Origin: Arenimonas fontis | GTDB lineage: Bacteria > Pseudomonadota > Gammaproteobacteria > Xanthomonadales > Xanthomonadaceae | Assembly: GCF_008386465.1 (NCBI RefSeq) | Contig: NZ_VUOD01000006.1 | Coordinates: 1 to 64,000 of the forward strand | Length of the DNA stretch: 64,000 nucleotides | Reading direction: 5' to 3' | Made by a program: the position numbers and the translations under genes | Shown here: positions 20,235 through 30,245 of the stretch, in pieces | Layout: every line of letters starts with the position of its first letter | Position numbering within the stretch: the stretch's first letter is position 1 | The notes under the pieces: generated by a model | Told to the model about the DNA's origin: nothing | Seen by the model: only the letters and a program-made list of their open reading frames with translations | Database searches by the model: none

Positions 20235-21210
20235 ATCGGGAATCCGTGGATGCCAGGCGGGCGGCCACGGCATCGTAAAAGGCTTCTGGCAGCTTCGCTT
20301 CCACAGGAACGGCCCAGGCGTCGTCCAGGCCGAGGCCGCGGCACTTGACCGCGTCCTTCTCGGTCATCAGCAGCGGCAGCGGCGGATCGAAGCGCAGTTC
20401 TTCCGGATGGAAGACGTGGTGGTCCGGGAAGGGATGTTCGAGCGGTTCCAGGCCGGCGCCGCGCAGGGCCGCGAAAAAGCGCTGCGGATGGCCGATGCCG
20501 GCGACGGCATGCACGCGCTGGCCGGCGAAGGCCGACAGCGGACGCTCGCTGCTGCCGTCGAGGGCGCGGGCGGCACCCGGCTGCAGGCGCATCGGAACCT
20601 CGCCCTCGCCCGCCGTGCCGCCGTTGACGACGCGGAAATCCACCCGGCGCCCGGCCGGCTCGCGCAGCGGTCCGGCCGGCAGCAGCAGGCCATTGCCGTA
20701 GCGGCGTTCGCCGTCCACCACTTCGATCTCGATGTCGCGGGCCAGGCGCAGGTGCTGCAGGCCGTCGTCGGCGATCACCAGGTCGCAACCGGCGGCGACG
20801 GCGGCGCGGGCCGCGGCCAGGCGGTCGCGATCGACGAAGACCGGCAGGCCGGTACGCTCGGCGATCAGCAGCGGTTCGTCACCGCACAGGGCCGGCGACA
20901 TGCCGGCTTCCACCCGCAACGGCCCATTGCCCCGGCGGCCATGGCCGCGGCTGACGATGCCCGCTGACCATCCGCGGCGGGCAAGTTCGCGGCCCAGGGC
21001 GATGGCCAGCGGCGTCTTGCCGGCGCCGCCGGCCACCAGGTTACCGACCACCAGCACCGGCACGCCGGGCGAGGCCGCGGCGGCGGCGGCACGCTGGCGA
21101 CGTCGGGAGGAAAGCCGGTCGTACAGCCGGGACAGCAGGCGCAGCACCGGGCCGGGCGCCACGCCGCCGTACCAGCGCCGCAGTAGCCAGGCTTCCAGCC
21201 GCGCCCTCAC
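20221..21210 (-). CDS. lpxK: Tetraacyldisaccharide 4'-kinase (329 aa)
   Basis: LpxK phosphorylates the lipid A disaccharide to lipid IVA at the inner membrane. The P-loop reads [14 protein letters not shown] (about residues 54-67), and DDGLQH (147-152) is the conserved site after it. [10 protein letters not shown] near residue 282 is also typical. The start is GTG at 21210, which overlaps the msbA stop by four bases (GTGA). The family usually has a hydrophobic N-terminus; here it is short. Confidence 0.96.
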   Translation of the reverse strand: MRARLEAWLLRRWYGGVAPGPVLRLLSRLYDRLSSRRRQRAAAAAASPGVPVLVVGNLVAGGAGKTPLAIALGRELARRGWSAGIVSRGHGRRGNGPLRVEAGMSPALCGDEPLLIAERTGLPVFVDRDRLAAARAAVAAGCDLVIADDGLQHLRLARDIEIEVVDGERRYGNGLLLPAGPLREPAGRRVDFRVVNGGTAGEGEVPMRLQPGAARALDGSSERPLSAFAGQRVHAVAGIGHPQRFFAALRGAGLEPLEHPFPDHHVFHPEELRFDPPLPLLMTEKDAVKCRGLGLDDAWAVPVEAKLPEAFYDAVAARLASTDSRYGRT

Positions 21211-22961
21211 GAGCCTTCCGCCTCCCTGAACTGCATGCGGTGCAGGTGCGCGTACAGGCCGCCGCGGGCCAGCAGTTCGGCGTGCCGGCCCTGCTCGACC
21301 AGCCGGCCGCCGTCCAGCACCAGCACCTGGTCGGCGTGCTCGACCGTGGACAGGCGGTGGGCGATCACCAGGGTCGTGCGATCGGGAATCAGACGGTCCA
21401 GGGCAGCCTGCACCAGCCGCTCCGACTCGGTGTCCAGGGCTGCCGTCGCCTCGTCCAGGATCAGGATCGGCGCGTCCTTGAGGATGGCGCGGGCGATCGC
21501 CAGGCGCTGGCGCTGACCGCCGGAAAGCAGACCGCCGTTTTCGCCGATGCGCGCCTGCATGCCACCCGGCAGGCGTTCGATGAACTCCAGGGCATTGGCG
21601 GCCTCGGCCGCGGCCCGGATGCGTTCGGGATCCGCCCGGTCGGGCATGCCGTAGGCAATGTTGGCGGCGACACTGTCGTCGAACAGCATCACCCGCTGAC
21701 CGACCAGGGCGATCTGCCGGCGCAGGTCGGCCAGGCGGTAGTCCTGCACCGGCCGGCCATCCACCAGCACCTGGCCTTCGCTGGCCTCGTAGAAACGCGG
21801 CAACAGCCGGATCAGGGTGGACTTGCCGCTGCCGGAGCGGCCGACGATGGCGGTGACGGTGCCCGGCTCGGCCCGGAAGCTGATGCCCTGCAGGGCGGCC
21901 TGCTCGCTGCCGGCGTAACGCAGGCCGACTCCGCGGAATTCGATCTCGCCGCGCACGCGTCCGACGGTGACGGTGCCGCCATCGGGCTCGTCCGGCGAGT
22001 CCAGGATGGCGAACAGGCGGTCCGCCGCCGCCACGCCGCGCTGGATCAGCGCCTGAACGTTGGTGATGCGCTTGAGCGAGGGCAGCATCGCCATCATCGC
22101 CGTCAGCATGGCCACGAAGCTGCCGGCGCTCATCCGCCCCTTGGCCGCCTCCAGCCCCGCCACCAGCAGGATCACCGCCAGCGCCACCGCTGCCAGCAGT
22201 TGCACCACCGATGAGGCAGCGGCCCGGGTCGCCTCGACCTTGGTGCCCAGGCGCAGGTTGCGGTCTATCAGCTCGTCATAGCGGGCCAGTTCCGACGCCT
22301 GGGCGCCGTATATCTTCACTTCCTGGTGGGCCGACAGCGCCTGTTCGGCCACCTGCGCCATGCTGGCCACGCCGTCCTGGATGCCGCGGTTGATGCGCCG
22401 ATAGCGCCGGCCCACGCTCGAGGAGATCAGGGCGATGAGCGGCGCCAGCACCAGCATCACCAGGGTCACCCGCGGGCTCTGGTACAGCATGACGCCCAGC
22501 AGCACGAGGATGGTCAGACTGTCGGTGAGGATGGTCTTGATGGCCTCGCTCGAGGCCTGTGTGACCTGCTCGGTGTCGTAGTTCAGGCGCGAGACCATGG
22601 ACGGAACCGGCTCGAGGTCGAAACGCGAGCTGGGCAGGCGCAGATACTTGGCCAGGATGTCGTGGCGCAGATCGCGCACCACGCTGCGCCCGGCCCGCGC
22701 CATGCCGTAGTCGGTGCAGAAGGTGGCGATGCCGCGCAGCAGGAACAGGCCGACGATGGCCAGCGGCAGCGTCCAGCGGACGTCGGGGTTCCGGGCCACG
22801 AATGTCTCGTTGACCATCGGTTCCATCAGCGCGGTGAAGGCGCCGGCGGCCGCGGCCTCGAACACCATGCCGACGGCGGCGGCGGCCAGCAGCGGCCAGT
22901 AGCGCCCGGCCCGGCCAAGCAGGCGCCGGTAGATCCTCCAGGACGAGGTCTCCACGCTCAA
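21207..22961 (-). CDS. msbA: Lipid A export ATP-binding/permease protein (584 aa)
   Basis: MsbA flips lipid A-core across the inner membrane. Six transmembrane helices fill residues ~20-310. The ATPase domain follows with Walker A GRSGSGKST, signature LSGGQRQR, Walker B ILILDEATAALD and switch His in IAHRLSTVEHAD. The likely start is TTG at 22961, overlapping the exbD stop as TTGA; a GTG two codons later is the alternative, and the first ATG would remove the first helix. It is followed at once by lpxK. Confidence 0.95.
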   Translation of the reverse strand: MSVETSSWRIYRRLLGRAGRYWPLLAAAAVGMVFEAAAAGAFTALMEPMVNETFVARNPDVRWTLPLAIVGLFLLRGIATFCTDYGMARAGRSVVRDLRHDILAKYLRLPSSRFDLEPVPSMVSRLNYDTEQVTQASSEAIKTILTDSLTILVLLGVMLYQSPRVTLVMLVLAPLIALISSSVGRRYRRINRGIQDGVASMAQVAEQALSAHQEVKIYGAQASELARYDELIDRNLRLGTKVEATRAAASSVVQLLAAVALAVILLVAGLEAAKGRMSAGSFVAMLTAMMAMLPSLKRITNVQALIQRGVAAADRLFAILDSPDEPDGGTVTVGRVRGEIEFRGVGLRYAGSEQAALQGISFRAEPGTVTAIVGRSGSGKSTLIRLLPRFYEASEGQVLVDGRPVQDYRLADLRRQIALVGQRVMLFDDSVAANIAYGMPDRADPERIRAAAEAANALEFIERLPGGMQARIGENGGLLSGGQRQRLAIARAILKDAPILILDEATAALDTESERLVQAALDRLIPDRTTLVIAHRLSTVEHADQVLVLDGGRLVEQGRHAELLARGGLYAHLHRMQFREAEGS

Positions 22962-23380
22962 GGCCTTGCCTCGGGCGCGGTGGCGATGCGGATGCGGGTG
23001 AAGCCAAGCTGGCCAAGCGCGTCCATGGCAGTGACCAGCGCCTGCACCGGCGCCCGCGCATCGCCGCGTATCACCACCGGCCGCTGGCGATCGGCGCCGG
23101 CTACCCGGGCGATGGCCTCCTTCAGGGAAGCGGTGTCGCGCCTGAGCACTTCGTCCTGGTCCAGGAAATAGCGCCCCTCGGCATCCACCACCAGCACCAG
23201 CGGCGCCACTTCCTCGACCGGCGCCGGCTGCTGCGCGGTCGGCAACACCAGGTTGAGCGCCGCCCGATGGTCGAAGGTGGTGGTGACCACCAGGAAGACG
23301 ATCAGGCAGAACACCACGTCGATCAGCGAGACCAGATTGATCTCCGGCTCGTCCGGCAACTTGCCCGAGCTCAGCCTCAT
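22958..23380 (-). CDS. exbD: ExbD/TolR family proton-channel subunit (140 aa)
   Basis: A single N-terminal transmembrane helix contains the conserved Asp: LVSLIDVVFCLIVFLVVT (residues ~17-34). A small periplasmic domain follows. With ExbB it forms a proton-driven motor energising an outer-membrane or envelope process. The position between exbB and msbA, without tonB, is a conserved arrangement in several Proteobacteria; the client is unknown. The ATG at 23380 overlaps the exbB stop (ATGA). Confidence 0.92.
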   Translation of the reverse strand: MRLSSGKLPDEPEINLVSLIDVVFCLIVFLVVTTTFDHRAALNLVLPTAQQPAPVEEVAPLVLVVDAEGRYFLDQDEVLRRDTASLKEAIARVAGADRQRPVVIRGDARAPVQALVTAMDALGQLGFTRIRIATAPEARP

Positions 23381-24039
23381 GCCGTGCCGCTCCGCCTGCT
23401 GCCGGCACGACCGGCCGCTCGCGCCGGCGTCGGCGTCACGCCGGGGTCGAGAGCATCGAGCAGGGCCATGGCCTGCTGCTCCATCTCGATGATGTAGGCG
23501 GTGACCCGCCCCCGCAGATGGCGATGGAACATCAAGGCCGGTATGGCCACGCACAGGCCGGCGGCGGTGGAGATCAGGGCCTGGCCGATGCCGCCGGCGA
23601 GTTGGTTGGCGTCACCGACGCCGGACACCAGGATGTCGAGGAACATCTCGATCATGCCGAACACGGTGCCGAGCAGGCCCAGCAGCGGCGTGACCGCAGC
23701 GATGGTGCCCAGGGTGTTGAGGAACCGTTCCAACCGGTGCGCCACGTGCCGGCCGACGTCTTCGATGCGCTCCTTGATCAGCTCGCGCGGGCGTTCGCGC
23801 ACGTCCAGGCCGGCTGCCAGCAGTTCCCCCAGGGGCGAATTCCGGCGCAGGACCTCGATGTGCCTGGGATCGAGCTGGCGGCCCTTTGCCCACTCCCGGA
23901 CCTCTTCTCCCAGACCGGGCGGCAGCACCTCGCGCCGGCGCAGGCTCCAGAAGCGTTCCAGGATGATCGCCAGGGCCAGCACGGCCAGCACGATGATCGG
24001 CAGCATCACCCAGCCGCCGGCTTTGATCAGTTCCAGCAC
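23377..24039 (-). CDS. exbB: ExbB/TolQ/MotA family proton-channel subunit (220 aa)
   Basis: Three transmembrane helices are visible: residues ~10-30, a pair at ~110-135 (LNTLGTIAAVTPLLGLLGTVFGMIE, split here by family convention) and ~150-175 (ALISTAAGLCVAIPALMF). The loop motifs GLLGTVFGMI and ALISTAAGL are diagnostic. The start is GTG at 24039, three bases after the comEC stop. The tail is a basic, Pro/Ala-rich extension beyond the usual end. Confidence 0.92.
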   Translation of the reverse strand: MLELIKAGGWVMLPIIVLAVLALAIILERFWSLRRREVLPPGLGEEVREWAKGRQLDPRHIEVLRRNSPLGELLAAGLDVRERPRELIKERIEDVGRHVAHRLERFLNTLGTIAAVTPLLGLLGTVFGMIEMFLDILVSGVGDANQLAGGIGQALISTAAGLCVAIPALMFHRHLRGRVTAYIIEMEQQAMALLDALDPGVTPTPARAAGRAGSRRSGTA

Positions 24040-24042
24040 TCG

Positions 24043-26406
24043 TCACCTGTCGGGTTCGGGGGGACCGCCGATAGCATACCCGCCGCCGGCATGACGCCAG
24101 TAGCGCGGCCGGTCCAGACGGAACCGCTCCCGCACCTCGACGCCGGCCGGACCGAGCCGGATGCGAAGACTGCCGTGCCCGGCGCTGTCGAGCAGTCCCA
24201 CGCCGTAACGCGCGTAGCGTCCCAGGACCACCGGTTTCGGGAAGCCGAAGCGGTTGTCACGGCCGGCCGACAGCAGGGCCAGCCTGGGCCGCACCGCTGC
24301 CAGGAAGTCCAGGCTGGACGAGCTGTCGCTGCCGTGATGCGGTACCAGCAGCAGATCGCTGCCGATATCGGCATGACGCGCCAGCCTGGCCTCCACCTGC
24401 CGGCCGATATCGCCCGGCAACAGCGCCTGCCGGCCCGACGCCCGTATCCGCAGGACGCAGCTGCTGTCGTTGCGCAGGTAGGGCAGATGCAGGGGTGGAT
24501 GCAGCCAGTCGAAGTCGACGCCGTCCCAGTGCCAGCGCTCGCCGGCCAGACAGGGCGCCATGCCGCCGTGGGCCCAGCCCCGCGGGGCCAGCACCCGCGC
24601 CACCGGCAGGCCGCGCCGCACCGCAGCGGCACCGCCGGCATGGTCGTTGTCGCCATGGCTCAGCACCAGCATGTCCAGGCGCCTCATGCCCATGGCGCGC
24701 AGGGCCGGCAACACCACCGCTTCGCCGGTATCCAGGCCACGCGACGGCGCCGGACCGGCGTCGTACAGCAAGGCATGCCGCTGCGTGCGCACCAGCACAG
24801 CCAAACCCTGGCCGACGTCGAACTGGACGATGTCGACCTCGCCGGCTGCCGGCAGGTCCTGCCGCGGCCAAAGCATCGGCAGCCACAGCAGCAGGGCCAG
24901 CGGCTTTCCCGGCACGCCCCTGGGCAGGGTCAGCCAGAAGGCGCCGGCCAGGGCCAGGGCCAGGCCGGCCAGGTCCGGCTCCGGCAGCCAGACGAAGGCG
25001 GCTGGCCATTGTGCGACCCGCTCCAGCAGCTGCCACAGCAGTTCCATGGCCGCCGCCGCCACCCGCCACGCCCACCCGGCGGCACCCTCGTGCAGTGGCG
25101 CCAGCAACAAGCCCGACAAGGCCGCCGGCACCACCACCAGACTGATCCAGGGAATGCCGGCCAGGTTGGCCAGCGGGCCTGCCAGCGAAGCCTGACGGAA
25201 GAACCAGACTGTCAGCGGTGACAATCCGGCGGTGGCGACGACCTGGGCCCACACCAGGCCGCGCAGCGGATGCCTGCCTTCCCTGCCCGGAAGGCACCAC
25301 AGCAACCAGGCCACGCCAGCGAAGCTCAGCCAGAATCCCGGCGCCAGTACCGCCAGCGGATCGGCCAGCAGGATCGCCAACAAGGCCAGGGACAAACCGG
25401 TGGCCGGGCCGCTGCCACGGCGCGACAAGCGCGCCAGGGCCAGCACCGCGATCATCAGCAGGGTACGCACCGTCGGCAGCGCGCAGCCGGCCAGAGCCGT
25501 GTAGGCGGCCGCAACCGCCAGCGCCGCCGCCGCGCTGGCCAGCGGCCGCGGCCAGTGCCGGCCCAACCCAGGCGCCAGCCACCAGGCCAACCGTGCCAGC
25601 AGTGCCCCGAAGCCGGCCGCCAACCCGACGTGGAAACCGGAAATGGCAATCAGGTGAGTCAGCCCGGTGACGCGCAGGATCTCCCAATCGCGATCATCGA
25701 GAGCGCGGGTATCGCCCAAGGCCAGGGCACGGACGAAGCGTTCGGACGGCATGCCGGTCGCCTGGGCGATGTGCCGCGCCTGCCGTTCGCGCCAGGCGTC
25801 CAGTCCCCGTCCCTGCTCCTGCAGGATGGCCTGGGCCGACGCACCCTGAACCTGGGCCAGGGCGGCAATGCGCTGTTCGACCGCCCGGCGCTCCAGGTCG
25901 AAGCCACCGGGGTTCGCCAACCCCGTCGGCGCCCGCCAGCGCAGGTTGAGGCGCCAGCGGCTTCCGGCCTCGACCTCCGGCAAGCGCTGTCCGGGATCGT
26001 GATCGGCAAACCAGGACACCCGCAACAGGCGGCCCGCCAGCGCGGCCGCCTGGCCCTCGCCGGCCTCCACCCGGAAGGCGAAGCGCCAAGCGTCCGGGCT
26101 GCGGTCGGGCAGCCCCACTACCCGCCCCTGCACCCAGCCGCTGCCCGCCCCCCGCTCCGCCGGCCACTGCAGGGACAACGCATACGCGCCATGCAGGCTG
26201 GCCAGGGCCAGGCCCGCCAGCAAGGCGCCGAACGGACGCCAAACGCCAGCGCGGAACCAGATCGCCACGGCCGTGACGAGGACCGGCACCGCCAGCCATG
26301 CCGGCGGCAAGGACGGTGCGCGCTGGACGAGCAGCACGCCAGCCAGCATGGCCAGCGCACAGGCCGGCCCGAACGCTGGCGGGGAGGCCGCCGGCGCGGC
26401 GGACAC
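24043..26406 (-). CDS. comEC: DNA internalisation competence protein ComEC/Rec2 (787 aa)
   Basis: ComEC is the inner-membrane channel for single-stranded DNA in natural transformation. An N-terminal soluble domain between early helices (~75-200) is followed by the Competence domain (~215-490) with ALALGDTRALDDRDWEIL and LTHLIAISGFHVGL. The C-terminal metallo-beta-lactamase-like domain (~525-770) has FDVGQGLAVLV, SHGDNDHAGG and LLVPHHGSDSSS, and is probably the strand-degrading nuclease. The start is GTG at 26406, directly after the lolD stop. Length is typical. No pilus genes lie in the window. Confidence 0.95.
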   Translation of the reverse strand: MSAAPAASPPAFGPACALAMLAGVLLVQRAPSLPPAWLAVPVLVTAVAIWFRAGVWRPFGALLAGLALASLHGAYALSLQWPAERGAGSGWVQGRVVGLPDRSPDAWRFAFRVEAGEGQAAALAGRLLRVSWFADHDPGQRLPEVEAGSRWRLNLRWRAPTGLANPGGFDLERRAVEQRIAALAQVQGASAQAILQEQGRGLDAWRERQARHIAQATGMPSERFVRALALGDTRALDDRDWEILRVTGLTHLIAISGFHVGLAAGFGALLARLAWWLAPGLGRHWPRPLASAAAALAVAAAYTALAGCALPTVRTLLMIAVLALARLSRRGSGPATGLSLALLAILLADPLAVLAPGFWLSFAGVAWLLWCLPGREGRHPLRGLVWAQVVATAGLSPLTVWFFRQASLAGPLANLAGIPWISLVVVPAALSGLLLAPLHEGAAGWAWRVAAAAMELLWQLLERVAQWPAAFVWLPEPDLAGLALALAGAFWLTLPRGVPGKPLALLLWLPMLWPRQDLPAAGEVDIVQFDVGQGLAVLVRTQRHALLYDAGPAPSRGLDTGEAVVLPALRAMGMRRLDMLVLSHGDNDHAGGAAAVRRGLPVARVLAPRGWAHGGMAPCLAGERWHWDGVDFDWLHPPLHLPYLRNDSSCVLRIRASGRQALLPGDIGRQVEARLARHADIGSDLLLVPHHGSDSSSSLDFLAAVRPRLALLSAGRDNRFGFPKPVVLGRYARYGVGLLDSAGHGSLRIRLGPAGVEVRERFRLDRPRYWRHAGGGYAIGGPPEPDR

Positions 26407-27108
26407 TCAGTCCCCGGTCAGGGGCTGCAGTTTTCCCTGGGTCAGTTCCAGGGTCCGGTCCAGTCGCCGCGCCAGACGGCGATCATGGGTGACCAGGACC
26501 AGGGCCGTGCCCTGTTCCCGGTTCAGTTCAAGCAACAGTTCGAGCACGCCGGCGGCGGTTTTCTCGTCCAGGTTGCCGGTGGGCTCGTCGCCCAGCACGC
26601 AAGCAGGGCGAGCCACCAGGGCGCGGGCGACGGCGGCGCGTTGGCGTTCGCCGCCGGAAAGTTCACCCGGCTTGTGCGCCAGGCGATGGCCCAATCCGAC
26701 CCGCTCCAGCAGCCGCTGCGCCGGCTCGCGCGCCTTCGCTACCGGTTCGCCACGCACCAGCAGCGGCATCATGACGTTCTCCAGCGCGGTGAACTCCGGC
26801 AGCAGGTGATGGAACTGGTAGATGAAGCCCAAGGCGCGGTTGCGCAGCTCGCCGCGGGCCCTCGGCGACAGCGCCGACATCGGCTGGCCGGCCACTTCCA
26901 CCTCGCCCGCGCTGGGGTGGTCCAGGCCGCCGAGCAGATGCAGGAGCGTGGACTTGCCAACGCCCGAGGCGCCGACGATGGCCACCGTTTCCCCCGCCTT
27001 CACCTCGAGGGAGAGGTCATGGAACACCGGCGTGCGCAAGTTGCCTTCCTCGTAGGTCTTGCCCAGCGCATGGCAGCGGATCACGGCGGGCATGGCGGAC
27101 TCATTCAT
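26407..27108 (-). CDS. lolD: Lipoprotein-releasing ABC transporter ATP-binding protein LolD (233 aa)
   Basis: LolD powers release of outer-membrane lipoproteins from the inner membrane. Walker [10 protein letters not shown], signature LSGGERQR, Walker [13 protein letters not shown] and the His switch VLVTHD are intact. [19 protein letters not shown] is typical of LolD (Q-loop and the contact to the permease). It overlaps the end of lolC by eight bases. A Met six codons into the frame is an alternative start. Confidence 0.96.
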   Translation of the reverse strand: MNESAMPAVIRCHALGKTYEEGNLRTPVFHDLSLEVKAGETVAIVGASGVGKSTLLHLLGGLDHPSAGEVEVAGQPMSALSPRARGELRNRALGFIYQFHHLLPEFTALENVMMPLLVRGEPVAKAREPAQRLLERVGLGHRLAHKPGELSGGERQRAAVARALVARPACVLGDEPTGNLDEKTAAGVLELLLELNREQGTALVLVTHDRRLARRLDRTLELTQGKLQPLTGD

Positions 27109-28348
27109 AGCGAAGGGCCGTGGCCGGATCGGTGCGGGAAGCGCGCCAGGCCGGGTACAGGGTGGCCAGCAGGCACATCACGAAGGCCACCGCCGCCACC
27201 ATCAGCACATCGGAGACGTTCACCACCGAAGGCACGCCGCTGATGTAGTACACGTCCGAAGGCATGAGTTCGGTGTCGAACAGGTCCTCGACGAAGGCGA
27301 CCACGTGCGAGAGGTTGCTGGCCAGGGCCACGCCGGCGGCCACGCCGACCGCGATGCCGGCCACGCCCACCACCAGCCCCTGGACAACGAACACCCGCAT
27401 CACCGCGCCGGGCGACATGCCCAGGGTACGCAGGATGGCGATGTCGGACTGCTTGTCCTGCACCAGCATCACCAGCGAGGACACCAGATTGAAGGCGGCG
27501 ATCAGGATCACCAGCGACAGCAGGATGAACATCACCGTCTTCTCCATCTTCAGCGCGCGGAAGAAGTTGGCGTGGTCGCGGCTCCAGTCGCGCACCCGAT
27601 AGAAGCCGTCGTCGAGCCGGTCGGCCAGGTCGCGGGCGACATTCCATGCGTCCCAGAGGTCGTCGAGGCGCAGGCGGACGCCCGAGACGCCCTCGCCCAT
27701 CCTGGTCAGGGCCTGGGCATCCTGGAGGTGGATCACCGCCAGGCCGAGGTCATATTCCTGGGCGCCCGCCTCGAAGATGCCGGCCACCGTGAAGCGCCGG
27801 GCCCGCGGCATCGCGCCCAGCGGCGTCACCGTAGCCTGGGAGATGAACACGTTGACCTGATCGCCGACCTGCACGCCCAGCACCATGGCCAACTCGACGC
27901 CGAGCAGGATGCGGTATTCGCCCGGCCGCAGGTCTTCCAGCCGCCCCTGCCGCATCTTGTCCGCCAGTTGCGACACCCGCGGCTCCAGCGCCGGATCCAC
28001 CCCGCGCAGCAGCGCGCCCTGGCGCCGGCGGCCCTGGATCAGGGCTTCGGTCTCGACGTAGGGCGCCGCGCCGAGCACCCGCGGATCCTCATCGGCCAGC
28101 TCGACGGCGCGAGGCCAATCCTGCAGGGGCCCGTCCACGCCGGAGACGGTGGCGTGCGCGACCATGCCGAGGATGCGTTCGCGCAGTTCCTGCTGGAAGC
28201 CGCTCATCACCGCGATGGTGGTGATCAGGGCCACGACGCCGAGGATGATGCCCAGGATGGATGCCAGGGACAGAAAGGAGATGAAGCCGTTGCGGCGCTT
28301 GGCGCGAAGGTAGCGCAGGCCGATGGCGACGGACAGGGGCTGGAACAT
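27101..28348 (-). CDS. lolC: Lipoprotein-releasing permease, LolC/LolE family (415 aa)
   Basis: An N-terminal transmembrane helix (residues ~17-48, [20 protein letters not shown]) is followed by a large periplasmic domain (~50-265) and three C-terminal helices (~270-400) with the FtsX fold. Only one permease gene accompanies lolD; Escherichia coli has two, lolC and lolE. The protein may act as a homodimer, as proposed for LolF-type systems, unless a second gene lies elsewhere. Its start ATG lies 7 bases after the ygfX stop. Confidence 0.93.
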   Translation of the reverse strand: MFQPLSVAIGLRYLRAKRRNGFISFLSLASILGIILGVVALITTIAVMSGFQQELRERILGMVAHATVSGVDGPLQDWPRAVELADEDPRVLGAAPYVETEALIQGRRRQGALLRGVDPALEPRVSQLADKMRQGRLEDLRPGEYRILLGVELAMVLGVQVGDQVNVFISQATVTPLGAMPRARRFTVAGIFEAGAQEYDLGLAVIHLQDAQALTRMGEGVSGVRLRLDDLWDAWNVARDLADRLDDGFYRVRDWSRDHANFFRALKMEKTVMFILLSLVILIAAFNLVSSLVMLVQDKQSDIAILRTLGMSPGAVMRVFVVQGLVVGVAGIAVGVAAGVALASNLSHVVAFVEDLFDTELMPSDVYYISGVPSVVNVSDVLMVAAVAFVMCLLATLYPAWRASRTDPATALRYE

Positions 28349-28354
28349 GGGCGC

Positions 28355-28804
28355 CTAGGGTGCCACGAGCGGCAGCGGCCCGGGAGCGGCGGCAGCCGAC
28401 ACGGCCAGCCTGAGTTCACGTCGGGCCGGGGCCGGCAGGTTGTCCGGCATCCAGGCCAGGAACCAGCGCCGGCCCAGGCAGTCTTCCGCGCGCAACCAGG
28501 CGAAAGGCCCGCGGAGGTGCCAGACGGCGCGGGCCAGCGGCACGATCCGGCCCCGGGCCGGAACCAGCCACCAGCGGCCGCCGTCGAACAGCAGTTCGCA
28601 GGCCGGCTTCCGCCGCTCCTGCCGCCAGAGCCGCGCGCCCAGGGCGGAGACGGCAACGCTGACCGCGGCGGCACCCGGCCAGGGCAGCGCACTGCGCCAG
28701 GGCGCCAGCGCCGCCAACAGCGTCAGCGCCAGCAGGGCCGTCTGCCAGATCCGGGACGGATGCCAGTCACAGCGGAAGATCGAGGATGCGGCGGACGAGT
28801 ACAT
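28355..28804 (-). CDS. YgfX/CptA-like small membrane protein (149 aa)
   Basis: The N-terminal FRCDWHPSR followed by two hydrophobic helices (~20-60) and a soluble domain with WWLVPARGRIVPL fits the YgfX (CptA) family. In Escherichia coli ygfX lies next to sdhE (ygfY), as here. It was described there as a membrane-bound toxin acting on the cytoskeleton, but that role has been questioned. Its start overlaps the last 38 bases of sdhE, so the two are co-translated. The family call rests on the pattern and this pairing. Confidence 0.65.
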   Translation of the reverse strand: MYSSAASSIFRCDWHPSRIWQTALLALTLLAALAPWRSALPWPGAAAVSVAVSALGARLWRQERRKPACELLFDGGRWWLVPARGRIVPLARAVWHLRGPFAWLRAEDCLGRRWFLAWMPDNLPAPARRELRLAVSAAAAPGPLPLVAP

Positions 28805-29015
28805 CGAGCTCCTTGTCGGGTGCCGGCTCCCGGCCCATGAACCAGCGCCAGAGCCTATCGTCCTCGTGGTCCAGCAGCCTGAGGAAAAGCGCCCGTTCGG
28901 TTTCGTCCGCCGCCGGCCAGGCGGCGTCGAGATATCGCAGCAGCAACTGGTCGAGTTCGCGCATGCCGCGCCGGCAGCGCCAGCGCAGGCGCCTGACGCC
29001 GGCGTCTTCGCTCAC
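28767..29015 (-). CDS. sdhE: Succinate dehydrogenase flavinylation factor SdhE (82 aa)
   Basis: SdhE helps attach FAD covalently to SdhA. The defining RGxxE motif appears as RRGMRELD (residues ~16-23), followed by LFLRLLDHEDDRLWRWFMG, the usual acidic/aromatic helix. The start is GTG at 29015, overlapping the stop of the MAPEG gene (GTGA); a longer frame upstream would run through that gene. It lies three genes after sdhA in the same operon, which supports the assignment. Confidence 0.92.
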   Translation of the reverse strand: MSEDAGVRRLRWRCRRGMRELDQLLLRYLDAAWPAADETERALFLRLLDHEDDRLWRWFMGREPAPDKELDVLVRRILDLPL

Positions 29016-29431
29016 TTCAGCAGACCCCAGGCCAGCCAGCCCCAGAGCAGCCAGAGGACCGCACCGCCGGCGGCATAGGCGGCGAAACGATGCATCACCC
29101 GGTTGTAGCTGCAGTGGATCAGGCTGTGCAGCGCCCGCAAGGCCACGAAGGCCCAGGCCAGTGTCAGCGATACCGGACCGGTCTGGCCGGTGAGCGTGGC
29201 GACCACCAGGGCCAGGTAGAACAGCACCGGCAGTTCGAACAGGTTGCGGAAGTTGTCGGCGGCCCGGGTGTCCGGCAGCTGCGCCAGCATGTCGCGCTGA
29301 CTGGCCACCTTCTGCGGATGCACCCGCAGGCGTTTCATCTGGCCGATGCGTTCGACGTACATCCGCAGCCAGACCGCCAGGGTCAGCCCGGCCATGGCGA
29401 AGGCCGGCCACAACATGGAGGTATCGGCCAT
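29012..29431 (-). CDS. MAPEG family membrane protein (139 aa)
   Basis: Four hydrophobic helices span the protein. The motif ADNFRNLFELPVLFYLALV (residues ~58-76) is typical of membrane-associated proteins in eicosanoid and glutathione metabolism, where it forms the glutathione site. The bacterial role is unknown. It lies between sdhB and sdhE, 10 bases after sdhB, and shares its stop with the sdhE start. The location inside the SDH gene group may be only transcriptional. Confidence 0.85.
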   Translation of the reverse strand: MADTSMLWPAFAMAGLTLAVWLRMYVERIGQMKRLRVHPQKVASQRDMLAQLPDTRAADNFRNLFELPVLFYLALVVATLTGQTGPVSLTLAWAFVALRALHSLIHCSYNRVMHRFAAYAAGGAVLWLLWGWLAWGLLK

Positions 29432-29441
29432 GACGTGATCC

Positions 29442-30224
29442 TCAGGCGCCGCGACGCTGCAACATCAGCTTCTTGATCTCGCCTATCGCCCTGGCCGGAT
29501 TCAGGCCCTTCGGACAGGTGCGGGTGCAGTTCATGATGGTGTGGCAGCGGTAGAGCTTGAACGGATCCTCCAGCTCGTCGAGACGGGCGCCGGTATCCTC
29601 GTCGCGGCTGTCCACGATCCAGCGGTAGGCCTGCAGCAGGATCGCCGGGCCGAGGTAACGCTCGCCGTTCCACCAATAGCTGGGACAGCTGGTCGAACAG
29701 CAGGCGCACAGGATGCACTCGTACAGACCGTCGAGCCTGGCGCGGTCCTCCTTGGACTGCAGGCGTTCGCGCGCCGGCGGCGCGCTCTGGGTGCGCAGCC
29801 AGGGGCGGATGGAAGCGTACTGGGCGTAGAAGTGCGTCAGGTCCGGCACCAGGTCCTTGACTACCGGCATGTGCGGCAGCGGATAGATCGGCACCTCCTT
29901 GCCGCGGCAGTCCTCGATGGCCTTGGTGCAGGCCAGGGTGTTGGTGCCGTCGATGTTCATCGCGCAGCTGCCGCAGATGCCCTCGCGACAGGAGCGGCGG
30001 AAGGTCAGGGTGGGGTCGATCTCGTTCTTGATCTTGATAAGCGCATCCAGAACCATCGGGCCGCAGCTGTCCATATCCACCTCGTAGGTGTCGGTGCGCG
30101 GATTGGACGGTTCGTCGGGATTCCAGCGGTAGACCTTGAAGACGCGGACGTTTTTCGCGCCTTTCGCAGGGAAATGCCTGCCCTTCTGGACCTTGGAATT
30201 CTTGGGGAGGGTGAGCTCGGCCAT
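29442..30224 (-). CDS. sdhB: Succinate dehydrogenase iron-sulfur subunit (260 aa)
   Basis: SdhB passes electrons from FAD to quinone through three clusters. [2Fe-2S] ligands lie in [14 protein letters not shown] plus a later Cys (LACTKA). The [4Fe-4S] and [3Fe-4S] ligands lie in [16 protein letters not shown] and [17 protein letters not shown]. The quinone-site SYWW and the C-terminal [14 protein letters not shown] are as expected. A ~20-residue basic N-terminal extension is normal in this group. It follows sdhA by 21 bases. Confidence 0.98.
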   Translation of the reverse strand: MAELTLPKNSKVQKGRHFPAKGAKNVRVFKVYRWNPDEPSNPRTDTYEVDMDSCGPMVLDALIKIKNEIDPTLTFRRSCREGICGSCAMNIDGTNTLACTKAIEDCRGKEVPIYPLPHMPVVKDLVPDLTHFYAQYASIRPWLRTQSAPPARERLQSKEDRARLDGLYECILCACCSTSCPSYWWNGERYLGPAILLQAYRWIVDSRDEDTGARLDELEDPFKLYRCHTIMNCTRTCPKGLNPARAIGEIKKLMLQRRGA

Positions 30225-30245
30225 GGTTTTCGTCCTGGGGGCGGA

